Assembly (NCBI GenBank): GCA_003538625.1
Contig: DPRR01000028.1
Location: forward strand, 372,001 to 436,000
DNA: 64,000 nt
Origin: Ignavibacteriales bacterium
GTDB lineage: Bacteria; Bacteroidota; Ignavibacteria; Ignavibacteriales; Ignavibacteriaceae
Direction of reading: 5' to 3'
Under the pieces are notes generated by a model. The model made no database searches. It saw nothing but the letters and a program-made list of their open reading frames with translations, and was not told the origin of the DNA. The translations under genes were made by a program, and so were the position numbers. This document shows, one piece after another, positions 8,600-17,457 of this stretch (the first letter of the stretch is position 1; each line of letters begins with the position of its first letter).

Positions 8600-9223
8600 A
8601 TGAACACGAAGAGAGACTTTACGAAACAGATTATTCCACTTATTGTGTTTTTGGTTTTTCAATCAAATTACTCCCAGCAAAAAAATGATTTTGTATTGAC
8701 CCCGTGTATCGGGAATAGTATCCTTAATTCTCAAACATCTGAAGCAGAACTTGTTAAAATTGTTGGCAAAAAAAATGTTGAACGAGTTGAACGGTGGTAC
8801 GCAGAAGGATCAGAAAGAGTTATTGGATCAGTATTTTTTAAAGACACTCCCCAATCATTTTTTATCAGATGGAAGGATACAGTTAACTTTAAAAACCCCG
8901 AGTCCATAGAAATTCATGGAGATAAATCAGTATGGGAACTTGATAACGGCATTAAGATTGGGACAGATCTAAAAGAATTGGTAAAGCTTAACGGAAAACA
9001 ATTTACTTTTTCAGGATTTGATTGGGATTATGGAGGATATGCAATATTTGAAAAAGGTAATCTCGAATCAGATTGTTATTCAATTCAGCTTTACTATGAT
9101 TATAAAGATTTATTTGAAAACGAATGGAATCAGATAGTAGGGGATAAAATTGTATCCACAAAAAATCCCGTTCTAAATAAAATTAAAGTTTATGTTGATT
9201 CAATTACGTTTTACTTTAAATAG
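8600..9223 (+). CDS. Secreted protein of unknown function
   Basis: 207 residues with a signal peptide (about 1-25, ending N-Y-S-Q). The mature part has few cysteines (two), several W/Y-rich strands (for example F-S-G-F-D-W-D-Y-G-G-Y-A) and no catalytic motif I recognise. The G-T-D-L-K-E-L-V-K-L-N-G-K segment recalls small-domain proteins of the Bacteroidota that are annotated only as hypothetical. No operon partner: the gene before is 163 bp away and the gene after is convergent. Confidence 0.6.
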   Translation: MNTKRDFTKQIIPLIVFLVFQSNYSQQKNDFVLTPCIGNSILNSQTSEAELVKIVGKKNVERVERWYAEGSERVIGSVFFKDTPQSFFIRWKDTVNFKNPESIEIHGDKSVWELDNGIKIGTDLKELVKLNGKQFTFSGFDWDYGGYAIFEKGNLESDCYSIQLYYDYKDLFENEWNQIVGDKIVSTKNPVLNKIKVYVDSITFYFK

Positions 9224-9235
9224 TACCAAACACAA

Positions 9236-9366
9236 TGGCACACGGATTAAACTGATCAAACAAATTAAAACGGATTAATCAGTTAAAATCCGTCTAATCC
9301 GTTCGATCAGCGTTCCATTTCCTTGCCTTAAACTTGATCTTGAACCTGACTACCGACAGGCAGGCC
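9236..9366. repeat. Dispersed intergenic repeats (ATCCGT block plus CCTGACTACCG palindrome)
   Basis: Two repeat types lie side by side between convergent genes. The first (about 9236-9320) contains three direct or inverted copies of CGGATTA/TAATCCG with GATCAG. The second (about 9346-9366) contains CCTGACTACCGACAGGCAGG, whose core is shared with the palindrome at 57055-57072. No coding potential is seen. Confidence 0.6.
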
Positions 9367-10836
9367 CTAAAATCCATCTTCATCAATATTCTTCTCAATC
9401 ACTTTCCCATATTTTTTTGCAATCTCACGAATGTCATCAGCTTTTCCAATCAGTACAAATTGAAGATTGTCTTTGGGAAAATATTTTTTGATAATCTCAT
9501 TCGCACTTTCAACGGTCATTCCATCAACAGTTTTTTCAAAATCGTTAATATAGGAATCACCTAATCCATAAATATATTTCTGAGTTAAAAATCCGGACAA
9601 TGACCCGGCGGTTTCATATCCGGGAGGAAACTGACCTTTAACATAATTTTTTGCAGAGTTTAATGTAGTCTCATCAATTCCCTTTTCAAAAAGTCTGTTA
9701 TAAGTTTTTAATGCAAGATCTATTGCGGCTTCTGTGTTTTTAGATGCGGTAAATGTGCTTATATAAAACGTGCCGGTAGTTTTATAAGATGCAAATCTGC
9801 TTCTTGCGCCATAAGTATAACCTGCATTTACGCGCAGCTCATCATTTAACCACGAAGTGAATCTTCCGCCAAGAATTGTATTGATAACATCAATCTGAAT
9901 TTGATCCGGATTGCTCATTGGAACTCCAAATCCGCCAATCATAAACGTTGTTTCTCTTGCGTTGTCTTTGTTGATAAGATAAACAGCAGGCTCATTTAAT
10001 TTTTTATTGTTGCTTCTTAAGTCGTTTATAAGTCTTGGTGAAGTAACTCGCCAGTCAGCAAAATATTTAGTTAATTCGGATTTCATTTGATTGGAATCAA
10101 AATCACCAACAACCGCCATAGCACAACTTTCTGATCTTATATTATCCAAGTAAAAAGAAGTTATTGCCTTCCCGTCAATTTGTTCAATCGTTTTTTTAGT
10201 TCCATCAACAGGATTACCATAAGGCGAATCCGCAAATAAAAATTTATTGTAGTAAGCACCAATTACTTGTCTTGGACTTTCTTTTGCTTGATCTAATTCT
10301 GCAACCCACCTTTGTTTTCTTTTTACTATTTCATCTTCAGGAAAAGTTGGATTTGTTATTACATCTTTAATAACAGGCAGAAGCTTGTCTATATCATTCT
10401 TCATAAACTGGGTGTATAATCCAGAATAATCAAGTCGTGTATAAGTATTTAAACTGCTGCCATAAAAATTGAAGATCGAATCAATCTGAGTTTTGTTGTA
10501 ATTTTTAGTTCCAAACTTCAATGCTTCAGCAGTGAATGAAGCTAAACCATTTTGAGCGCCGTCTCTAACTGCGCCGGCATCAAACACAGCAGAAAATGAA
10601 ATTAAAGGAACGTCTTTCTTTTCCATTAGATAAATTGTCAACCCGTTATCAAGAGTTACAACTTCGTACTTCGGGAGTTTGAACTGTGCTGAGCTAATAG
10701 AAACAAATAATAATGAAAGCACGATTGCATGCTTGCATGATTGCATGCATCCATTCAACCATACACTCAAGCTTTTGTTTTGCATGCATCCATGCATCAA
10801 TGCATTATTGTTCTTGTTAGTTTTTGATTGCTTCAT
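9367..10836 (-). CDS. M16 peptidase-like protein, non-catalytic subunit, with an altered signal region
   Basis: 489 residues of the insulinase/pitrilysin fold. The zinc motif H-x-x-E-H is absent: the equivalent position reads N-G-L-A-S-F-T-A-E-A. This is typical of the inactive partner of an M16B pair, here with the catalytic gene just upstream. The start codon overlaps that gene's stop (TAATG) and has a GAGGAG ribosome site, so this start is well supported. It gives an odd N-terminus of about 50 residues: a polar stretch and a GCATGC-rich insert come before the hydrophobic I-V-L-S-L-L-F-V-S-I-S-S-A-Q signal. Translation from an internal ATG (M-Q-S-C-K-H) would give a normal signal peptide. 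Confidence 0.9.
   Translation of the reverse strand: MKQSKTNKNNNALMHGCMQNKSLSVWLNGCMQSCKHAIVLSLLFVSISSAQFKLPKYEVVTLDNGLTIYLMEKKDVPLISFSAVFDAGAVRDGAQNGLASFTAEALKFGTKNYNKTQIDSIFNFYGSSLNTYTRLDYSGLYTQFMKNDIDKLLPVIKDVITNPTFPEDEIVKRKQRWVAELDQAKESPRQVIGAYYNKFLFADSPYGNPVDGTKKTIEQIDGKAITSFYLDNIRSESCAMAVVGDFDSNQMKSELTKYFADWRVTSPRLINDLRSNNKKLNEPAVYLINKDNARETTFMIGGFGVPMSNPDQIQIDVINTILGGRFTSWLNDELRVNAGYTYGARSRFASYKTTGTFYISTFTASKNTEAAIDLALKTYNRLFEKGIDETTLNSAKNYVKGQFPPGYETAGSLSGFLTQKYIYGLGDSYINDFEKTVDGMTVESANEIIKKYFPKDNLQFVLIGKADDIREIAKKYGKVIEKNIDEDGF
10726..10805. repeat. GCATGC-rich repeat tract inside the M16 coding region
   Basis: A run of TGCATG/GCATGC/CATGCA words, including palindromic arms around CATGCATCCATGCAT, occupies about 80 bp of the 5' end of the M16-like gene and is read through in frame. 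It differs from the surrounding coding sequence in word composition and interrupts what would be an ordinary signal peptide. Boundaries are approximate. Confidence 0.6.
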
Positions 10837-12143
10837 TATTTATTCTCCTCTGTTTGCAGGGTTCCAACAGTTCTGTTTTGTTTTGTAAAATATTTTGCAG
10901 CAACATTTTTAATATCTTCTGTGGTTACTTTTTTGTAATCATCCGGCGCGGTAAACATTTTTTTATAATCGCCAAAAAATAATTCATATGTGCCAAGTGT
11001 ATTAGACATTCCATTTATCGTTTCAGTTGTTTTATAGAAACTCATAAGTTTTTGATTTTTTACCTTTTGTAATTCGCTTTGACTGATTCCATCCTTAATA
11101 ATTTTATCAATTTCTTGAGTTATCGCATTTTCAAGTTGTATGGCAGTTACACCATCATTGCAGATTCCATAAAAATAAAACAAGGTTGGGTCAAAAGCAT
11201 CGGGATAAAAACTTCCAACTTCCAAAGCAAGTTGCTGATTATTAACTATTGAATTATAAAGCCTTGATGACTCACCTTCAGATAAAATTGAATTAAGAAG
11301 ATCAAGTGCGTAGTAATCTTCACTCCCTGATTGCGGAACGTGATAAGTAATCATTATATGAGGTGTGGGAACTTCACGTTTTACGAAAACGCGTTTCTCA
11401 CCTAGCTGTTCCGGTTCGATCGTGTGAAGTGATCTTGGTTTTGGACCCGCAGGAATCGGTTCAAAATACTTTTCTGCAAGCTTTTTAACTTCATCTAATT
11501 TTACATCTCCGCTGATAACCACAACACAATTGTTAGGTGCGTAATAAATGTGAAAATAATTTTCTAAATCTTCTTTTGTCCAGTTCTTAATATCAGATTC
11601 CCAGCCAATTACAGGCCATTGATAAGAATGAGCAACAAAAGCAGTTGCCTGAACTTCCTGCCACAATTGTTCTAAAGGGTTGTTCTCAAGTCCGGTACTT
11701 CTTTCCGAGAGAATTACTCCGCATTCACTTTCAATCATTTTAGGATCAAAGTTTAAGTTTGCAATTCTGTCAGCCTCCAGATCAAACATTACTTCAATTG
11801 AACTTGATGGAAACCAATCTGTGTAAGCGGTAATATTTTCAGAAGTGTATGCGTTGTTTGATCCCCCGTTTGCTTCCATAACACGATCAAACTCTTTTGG
11901 TCCATACTTCTTAGCACCATTAAACATCATATGTTCAAAGAAATGTGAAATGCCGGTTATACCTGTGTATTCATTTCTTGATCCGACTTTATAGAAGAAG
12001 TACATATTTGCATTGGGAATTGAGCTGTCTTCAAGAACAAAAATCTTCATTCCGTTCTTTAGTGTAAAGGATTTAACATCATCTGCTTTTACCTGAGCAA
12101 ACAGAGAAAAAGCAGAGAGAAGAAAGGCTAAGATAAGTTTCAT
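10836..12143 (-). CDS. M16 family zinc peptidase, catalytic subunit, exported
   Basis: 435 residues. The signal peptide covers about 1-17 (ending L-F-A-Q). The inverted zinc motif is H67-F-F-E70-H71, and Glu147 in V-I-L-S-E, 76 residues beyond His71, is the third ligand expected for the family. The G-I-S-H-F-F-E-H-M-M-F context is standard M16B. It should form a clamshell heterodimer with the non-catalytic partner encoded immediately downstream (1-nt overlap) and degrade peptides outside the inner membrane. The divergent gap to 12307 holds a palindrome. Confidence 0.94.
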   Translation of the reverse strand: MKLILAFLLSAFSLFAQVKADDVKSFTLKNGMKIFVLEDSSIPNANMYFFYKVGSRNEYTGITGISHFFEHMMFNGAKKYGPKEFDRVMEANGGSNNAYTSENITAYTDWFPSSSIEVMFDLEADRIANLNFDPKMIESECGVILSERSTGLENNPLEQLWQEVQATAFVAHSYQWPVIGWESDIKNWTKEDLENYFHIYYAPNNCVVVISGDVKLDEVKKLAEKYFEPIPAGPKPRSLHTIEPEQLGEKRVFVKREVPTPHIMITYHVPQSGSEDYYALDLLNSILSEGESSRLYNSIVNNQQLALEVGSFYPDAFDPTLFYFYGICNDGVTAIQLENAITQEIDKIIKDGISQSELQKVKNQKLMSFYKTTETINGMSNTLGTYELFFGDYKKMFTAPDDYKKVTTEDIKNVAAKYFTKQNRTVGTLQTEENK

Positions 12144-12244
12144 GATCTATCCGGAAATATTTATTAAATATGGATGCTAAAATACAAATTGTAAATTTCA
12201 GACAAAGCATAATTTAATATCCCACTTTTTCATATATTCAAACC

Positions 12245-12269
12245 AAGATTATAGAATTACTATAATCTT
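12245..12269. promoter_or_regulatory. Perfect 10-bp inverted repeat in a divergent promoter region
   Basis: AAGATTATAG, 5-nt spacer, CTATAATCTT. It lies between the divergent M16 operon (start 12143) and the secreted-protein gene (start 12307). It could be an operator for a dimeric regulator or a 5'-UTR hairpin. No T-run follows it on either strand, so it is not an obvious terminator. Confidence 0.45.
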
Positions 12270-12306
12270 AAAAAATTACTCAACACATATTTAAGGAGGC
12301 ACCCTT

Positions 12307-12786
12307 ATGAAGATCCTAGCATTATTTGTTTTTCTTTCAGCAATGATATCAGCCCAAGTGCAGAATGATTTTTCTCACTTTAAAGCATTTGCCGGCGATT
12401 ATAAATCACATGAAGTTTTAGAAGACAAAACCCTAAAACCAATTCTTAAAAAAATTCTCGGCAAAGAATACAATCACTTTATAACTAATCTTGATGTGAT
12501 AGGCTCTGTTGATTTAATCAGCGGCGGTATTGTGCTTGAAGGAAATGCCCCTCATAATGGCGGTGAAGAAATGGCAAAGCTTGACGTTAATCTTTATAAC
12601 GGAGTTGTAACCGCTGCCATATTTTCAAAAGGAAAAATTGATGTTTATACTGACAGAAAAGATTATAAAAAACAAGATCCCAACAACTATATGAGTTTGC
12701 CAATCAGCATTAAGGATTGGATTGCTCTTATTGTAACAGAATTGAAGTACAGATTTGATAAACCGACCAATTTAACATTCAAGTGA
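12307..12786 (+). CDS. Secreted protein of unknown function
   Basis: 159 residues, signal peptide about 1-16 (ending I-S-A-Q), preceded by an AGGAGG ribosome site at about 12294-12299. The mature part begins with D-F-S-H-F-K-A-F-A-G-D-Y-K-S-H-E-V-L and contains a G-N-A-P-H-N-G-G-E-E-M-A segment. There are no cysteines, membrane segments or known catalytic motifs. It resembles small exported proteins known only as hypothetical. The DUF1697 gene follows in the same direction after 60 bp. Confidence 0.65.
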   Translation: MKILALFVFLSAMISAQVQNDFSHFKAFAGDYKSHEVLEDKTLKPILKKILGKEYNHFITNLDVIGSVDLISGGIVLEGNAPHNGGEEMAKLDVNLYNGVVTAAIFSKGKIDVYTDRKDYKKQDPNNYMSLPISIKDWIALIVTELKYRFDKPTNLTFK

Positions 12787-12846
12787 TGTTAATATTTTAG
12801 CAAATATAAAATAACATTCATTTGGATTTATAACCTAATATTAATT

Positions 12847-13386
12847 ATGGCAAAGTATATCGCATTTCTAAAAGCAATAAATGTTGGTGGACATACTGTT
12901 AAAATGGATCATCTGAAAAATCTTTTTGAAAAAATGGAATTTGAAAATGTTGAAACATTTATTGCAAGCGGCAATGTTGTGTTTGAAACAAAATCCCAAA
13001 GTGTCGTTTCCATAAAAAAGAAAATTGAAACAGAATTAGAAAAATCTCTTGGTTACAAAGTTGTAACTTTCATCAGAACCACAAAAGAATTAAAAGAAGT
13101 ATCCGAGCACAAACCATTTAAAGATTCGGATTTAGACAATAAACAAAATTATTTGTACATAGGTTTTCTTGACAATCAACCGGAAAAAGATTCACAGAAA
13201 AAAGTTTTAGCTTTATCAGACAAAGCAAATGAATTTCATTTTAACAAAACAGAATTGTATTGGCTTTGCAGAAAAAATTTTAGCGATTCTGGAATAACAG
13301 GAAAAATTTTAGAAAAAGCACTTGGAATGGAAACAACGATCCGGAATTCAACAACGATTAGAAAAATGGTGGCAAGGTTTTGTTAA
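12847..13386 (+). CDS. DUF1697 family protein
   Basis: 179 residues, cytoplasmic. The N-terminus Y-I-A-F-L-K-A-I-N-V-G-G, followed by an F-I-A-S-G-N-V-V-F strand and the C-terminal T-I-R-N-S-T-T-I-R-K segment, is the DUF1697 signature. The usual family start is F-L-R-(A/G)-I-N-V-G-G; here Lys replaces the Arg. The function of the family is unknown. Length is normal. No clear ribosome site precedes the ATG. Confidence 0.88.
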   Translation: MAKYIAFLKAINVGGHTVKMDHLKNLFEKMEFENVETFIASGNVVFETKSQSVVSIKKKIETELEKSLGYKVVTFIRTTKELKEVSEHKPFKDSDLDNKQNYLYIGFLDNQPEKDSQKKVLALSDKANEFHFNKTELYWLCRKNFSDSGITGKILEKALGMETTIRNSTTIRKMVARFC

Positions 13387-13447
13387 CAGCAATTTTTTAT
13401 AAATTAACCACGTGTATTAGAGATAGTTTTATAAAAAGCGAAAAAAC

Positions 13448-14983
13448 ATGAACCAAAAGAAATTATTAAATCTCAGGCCTCACTTAATTTATTTGTTTTT
13501 AGTTTTAATCTTCTATCAATGCAATCCAGAACTACACACATCAAAGAAAAATCTTGATGAAGCAATTCTTTCAGACACCTCAAACTTTTATTATGTGGAT
13601 GTAAAAACCTATCCCGTAAAAAATAAAAGCCTGCCAATCGGAATTTTTGATTCCGGTACGGGTGGATTGACAGTAATGGATGCAATCGTAAACTACGATG
13701 GTTTTAACAATCAAAATAAGGCCAATAACCCAGATGGAATTTTGGATTTTGAAAAAGAATATTTTATTTACCTCGCCGATCAGGCAAATATGCCATACGG
13801 TAATTATCCTTCACTAAATAAAACTGATGTTTTAAGGGAACATATTCTTAAGGATCTTCTATTTCTTCTTAGTAATAAATATTATCAATCTTCAAGCGAT
13901 AAAGATTATAAAGCAGATAAGCTGCCGGTTAAAGCAATTGTAATTGCATGTAATACCGCAACGGCTTACGGAATGGATGATATAGAAGCATTTTTAAAAA
14001 AGGCAGAATTAGACATTAAAGTAATTGGAGTTATTAATGCCGGAGTGAAAGGTGCTTTTGAAAATATATCAAAAGATGAAAATTGCAGCATTGCAGTAAT
14101 GGCAACGGAGGGAACTGTTTTATCAAATGGATACGTAAATGCAATTAACAAATATAAAACTGAGTTTGGATTTGAGGGAGAAATCCAGACATATCAGCAA
14201 CCCGGAATTGGATTAGCCGGCGCTATTGATGGCGTTATAGATTATTTCTACACACAGGCAACAGAAATAAGAAAAGAATATAAGGGGCCATCGTTAAAAT
14301 CAAAGGAAGCAAAAATAGATTTAAGCATTTTGAATCGATATAATTTTGATTGGAGCAAAAACCACGTTTTATACTCGGGTGAAAAAAATAATCCAACCGA
14401 AATACAACTAAACTCCATAGAAAATTATATTTATTATAATGTTGTTTCTCTGCTTGAACAAATTAAAAAATCAGAAACAACAAAACCGCTAAAAACGATA
14501 ATTCTTGGCTGCACACATTATCCCTTCTATAAAAACATATTTGCTCAAAAACTGGATGAATTATATAATTTAAAAGAGAATGGACGGTATGTTTATAGAA
14601 ATGTTATGCACAAAAAAATAGCATTGATCGATCCGGCAATAAATACTGCAAAAGAATTGTACGATTACTTGAATACAAACGATATGTTTGGCAGCGAGGA
14701 CTTGAATAAAAGCGAGTTTTATATTTCGGTTCCTAATACTTTAAATAAAAATGTTTTATTAGATACTCTTGGTAATTTTACGTATGAATACAAATATGGG
14801 CGCAATGCCGGATCTATTCAGGAATATGTTAAGCAAGTTCCATTTAACAAAACAAATCTGCATCCTGATGTAATTAAAATGTTAAAAGAAAAAACACCAC
14901 TAGTTTTTAAATTGATAACTGACTTTAATCAAACAAATATTAAAACTGAGTTTATAAGAATTAATAATTTAGTAATTCTTTAA
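13448..14983 (+). CDS. Exported glutamate/aspartate racemase homologue (MurI-like)
   Basis: 511 residues, about twice the usual MurI length. An N-terminal hydrophobic segment (13-24) ends at Cys25, so the protein is exported; the F-Y-Q-C sequence is a poor lipobox, so lipidation is uncertain. All MurI landmarks are present: G-I-F-D68-S69-G-T-G-G-L-T near 65-75, Y-L-A-D-Q-A-N-M-P-Y-G near 109-118, the first catalytic cysteine C169-N-T-A-T, and the second C355-T-H-Y-P. Large insertions lie between them (about 82-102, 280-330 and the C-terminal 100 residues). Cytoplasmic MurI makes D-glutamate for peptidoglycan; an exported form must do something else. The beta-CASP gene follows after 10 bp. Confidence 0.8.
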   Translation: MNQKKLLNLRPHLIYLFLVLIFYQCNPELHTSKKNLDEAILSDTSNFYYVDVKTYPVKNKSLPIGIFDSGTGGLTVMDAIVNYDGFNNQNKANNPDGILDFEKEYFIYLADQANMPYGNYPSLNKTDVLREHILKDLLFLLSNKYYQSSSDKDYKADKLPVKAIVIACNTATAYGMDDIEAFLKKAELDIKVIGVINAGVKGAFENISKDENCSIAVMATEGTVLSNGYVNAINKYKTEFGFEGEIQTYQQPGIGLAGAIDGVIDYFYTQATEIRKEYKGPSLKSKEAKIDLSILNRYNFDWSKNHVLYSGEKNNPTEIQLNSIENYIYYNVVSLLEQIKKSETTKPLKTIILGCTHYPFYKNIFAQKLDELYNLKENGRYVYRNVMHKKIALIDPAINTAKELYDYLNTNDMFGSEDLNKSEFYISVPNTLNKNVLLDTLGNFTYEYKYGRNAGSIQEYVKQVPFNKTNLHPDVIKMLKEKTPLVFKLITDFNQTNIKTEFIRINNLVIL

Positions 14984-14993
14984 GGAGTATAAA

Positions 14994-16394
14994 TTGAAAA
15001 TAGAATTTATAGGGGGCGCAAGAACAGTAACAGGTTCACAACACCTGCTTCACATCAATGGTAAAAAAATACTTCTTGAGTGCGGTTTATTTCAAGGCAG
15101 ACGAAGCGAAACTTACGATAAAAATAAAAATTTCAAATTTGATCCAACTGAAATTGATGTGATGATATTATCGCATGCACATATAGATCACAGCGGCAAC
15201 ATTCCAAATCTTGTTAGCAAAGGATTTAATGGATTGATCTATGCAACTTCTGCAACGGTGGATCTCTGCCAGATAATGCTTCGTGATTCAGCTCATCTGC
15301 AAGAAAAAGATATTGAGTATGTAAATAAGAAAAAGAAAAAAAAGGGTGAAGAACTTTTTGAACCGCTTTATGTTTTGGAAGATGTTGAAAAAGCGATGGA
15401 ACAATTTGTCGGTGTACAATACAACCGAGCTATTGATTTGTTTCCGGGAATTAGATTTACTTTTCAGGACGCAGGGCATATTCTTGGTTCTGCGGGAGTG
15501 TTTTTAGAAATAGAAGAAAGCAATGGAAGAACAATTAGTTTAGGATTTTCCGGAGATATTGGAAGACCCGATTCACCGGTTATAAAATCACCCGATGTAC
15601 TTCGTGATCTTGATGTTCTGATTATGGAATCAACTTATGGTAATAGACTGCATTCTCCTGCCGAAGAAGTTGAGGAAGATTTTGCATCAACAATTATGGG
15701 CGTTATTAATGAGGGAGGAAAAGTTATCATCCCGGCTTTTGCTGTTGGCAGAACCCAAACAATTGTTTACTTACTGCACAAACTTTTTGATCAAAACAGA
15801 ATTCCTGAAATTCCAATTTATGTTGATTCACCAATGGCTGTTGATGCAACGGCAGTATTCCGTTCTCATCCCGAATGTCTAGACAGAGAAACCGGTCGCA
15901 TCTTTTTAGAAGAAGGAACAGACCCATTTGGTTTTGGCAGATTGAAGTACATAAAGAAAACAGAAGAATCGAAAGAGCTTAATGATAAGCAAGGAGCGAT
16001 GATAATTATCTCTGCATCAGGTATGGCGGAAGGCGGAAGAATCTTGCATCATCTGGCAAATAATATTGGCAATCCAAAAAACTTAATTTTATTTGTTGGG
16101 TATGCCGCAGAGCACACTCTTGCGAGAAGAATTATGGATGGAAATGAGAAGGTTAACATTTTTGGTGAAGAATACGAAGTTCGGGCTAAAATCAAGAAAA
16201 TGGATTACTTTTCCGGTCATGCCGATCAAAAGGAATTATTGGATTACCTGCGTCTAAATGATCAAAACAAGTTAAAAAATATATTTTTAGTGCATGGTGA
16301 AGAAGATATGGCGCTTCCATTTAGAGAGAAATTATTACAAAAAGGCTACTCAAATGTGCAATATCCAGCATCGGGCGAAATAATTAATATTTAA
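14994..16394 (+). CDS. Metallo-beta-lactamase/beta-CASP ribonuclease (YSH1/CPSF-like)
   Basis: 466 residues. The start is TTG; an AAGGAG ribosome site overlaps the previous stop codon, so translation is probably coupled to the racemase gene. The zinc motif H61-A-H63-I-D65-H66 is followed by the D-A-G-H-I-L-G-S-A motif near 155-163, a beta-CASP domain (about 200-360) with S-A-S-G-M-A-E-G-G-R, and the C-terminal G-H-A-D-Q-K-E-L and L-V-H-G-E motifs. This is the bacterial family annotated as RNA-processing exonuclease of the metallo-beta-lactamase fold. The likely role is RNA turnover or processing in the cytoplasm. Confidence 0.94.
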   Translation: MKIEFIGGARTVTGSQHLLHINGKKILLECGLFQGRRSETYDKNKNFKFDPTEIDVMILSHAHIDHSGNIPNLVSKGFNGLIYATSATVDLCQIMLRDSAHLQEKDIEYVNKKKKKKGEELFEPLYVLEDVEKAMEQFVGVQYNRAIDLFPGIRFTFQDAGHILGSAGVFLEIEESNGRTISLGFSGDIGRPDSPVIKSPDVLRDLDVLIMESTYGNRLHSPAEEVEEDFASTIMGVINEGGKVIIPAFAVGRTQTIVYLLHKLFDQNRIPEIPIYVDSPMAVDATAVFRSHPECLDRETGRIFLEEGTDPFGFGRLKYIKKTEESKELNDKQGAMIIISASGMAEGGRILHHLANNIGNPKNLILFVGYAAEHTLARRIMDGNEKVNIFGEEYEVRAKIKKMDYFSGHADQKELLDYLRLNDQNKLKNIFLVHGEEDMALPFREKLLQKGYSNVQYPASGEIINI

Positions 16395-16434
16395 TTAGGA
16401 ATCATTTTTCTCTTACATTTATCTAATTAAGTGT

Positions 16435-16442
16435 TATATTTG
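16435..16442 (+). promoter_or_regulatory. Possible -7 box of the rpoD promoter
   Basis: TATATTTG matches the TAnnTTTG -7 element of Bacteroidota housekeeping promoters and lies 94 bp before the rpoD start. No clear TTG -33 box is seen at the right distance, so this is tentative. Confidence 0.3.
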
Positions 16443-16535
16443 CCGTTTACAAAATCAGCACTCCGGTTCTTCCTCTCAGAAGGATCAATGATGGAAATAT
16501 CAAATACTAAAATCACAATTAAGGAGACTTAACTC

Positions 16536-17396
16536 TTGAAGATCACAAAACAATTTACCAACCGAGAAAGTAAATCTTTAGACCAGTATTTACAGGAAAT
16601 CGGTAAAGTTGATCTTCTCACTCCCGATGATGAGATTGAACTCGCCATCAAAATTAAAAAGGGAGATAGATTAGCCCAGGAAAGATTAATAAAAGCAAAC
16701 CTCCGATTTGTAGTGAGCGTTGCAAAACAATTTCAGAACCAAGGCTTATCTCTCGGCGATCTCATCAATGAAGGAAATATTGGCTTAATAAAAGCCGCTG
16801 AAAGGTTTGATGAAACCCGTGGATTCAAATTCATCTCTTACGCTGTGTGGTGGGTTAGACAATCTATTATGCAGGCAATTGCAGATCAATCAAGAGTTGT
16901 AAGATTACCGCTTAACAGAGTTGGAAATCTTACCAAGATAAGCAAAGCTTACAGGGATCTTGAGCAGGAGTACGAACGTAAGCCCACAACAGATGAGCTT
17001 GCACAAATTCTTGAAATGACCGCTGAAGAAGTTGCTTACGCACTTCAGATTGCTGGAAGACAAGTATCAATGGATGCGCCTTTAAAAGAAGGTGATGATG
17101 GGAAAAATTCTTTAGTTGATATTCTTCCTAACGATGAACAGCCGTTGCCGGATAATAAATTAATGACCGAGTCTTTGAAAAAAGAAGTTGCAAATGTTCT
17201 CTCAACTCTTTCTGAAAGAGAAGCAGAAGTAATAAAATTATACTTCGGAATTGATGGAGACCATTCAGCTACTTTAGAAGAGATTGGCGAAAGATTTAAT
17301 CTTACTCGTGAACGCGTACGACAGATTAAAGAAAAAGCTTTAAGAAATTTAAGGCAATCAAAAAGAAGCGGCAGACTGAAAGCTTATTTAGGATAA
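16536..17396 (+). CDS. rpoD: RNA polymerase housekeeping sigma factor RpoD/SigA, short form
   Basis: 286 residues with a TTG start 9 bp after AAGGAG. Region 1.2 (D-Q-Y-L-Q-E-I-G-K), region 2 with the core-binding and -10 segments (R-F-V-V-S-V-A-K-Q-F-Q-N-Q-G and F-K-F-I-S-Y-A-V-W-W-V-R-Q-S-I), region 3, and region 4 with the helix-turn-helix (T-L-E-E-I-G-E-R-F-N-L-T-R-E-R-V-R-Q-I) are complete. Region 1.1 and the large non-conserved insert of proteobacterial RpoD are missing, as is normal for Bacteroidota and Chlorobi. A terminator follows. Confidence 0.97.
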   Translation: MKITKQFTNRESKSLDQYLQEIGKVDLLTPDDEIELAIKIKKGDRLAQERLIKANLRFVVSVAKQFQNQGLSLGDLINEGNIGLIKAAERFDETRGFKFISYAVWWVRQSIMQAIADQSRVVRLPLNRVGNLTKISKAYRDLEQEYERKPTTDELAQILEMTAEEVAYALQIAGRQVSMDAPLKEGDDGKNSLVDILPNDEQPLPDNKLMTESLKKEVANVLSTLSEREAEVIKLYFGIDGDHSATLEEIGERFNLTRERVRQIKEKALRNLRQSKRSGRLKAYLG

Positions 17397-17415
17397 ATAA
17401 TTCGTTTCAGGTTTT

Positions 17416-17446
17416 AAGCCCCGATTTATCGGGGCTTTTGTTTTTT
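17416..17446 (+). terminator. Rho-independent terminator of rpoD
   Basis: A GC-rich stem AAGCCCCGAT / ATCGGGGCTT followed by TTGTTTTTT, 20 bp past the rpoD stop codon. Confidence 0.9.
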
Positions 17447-17457
17447 AAACCGTTCAT

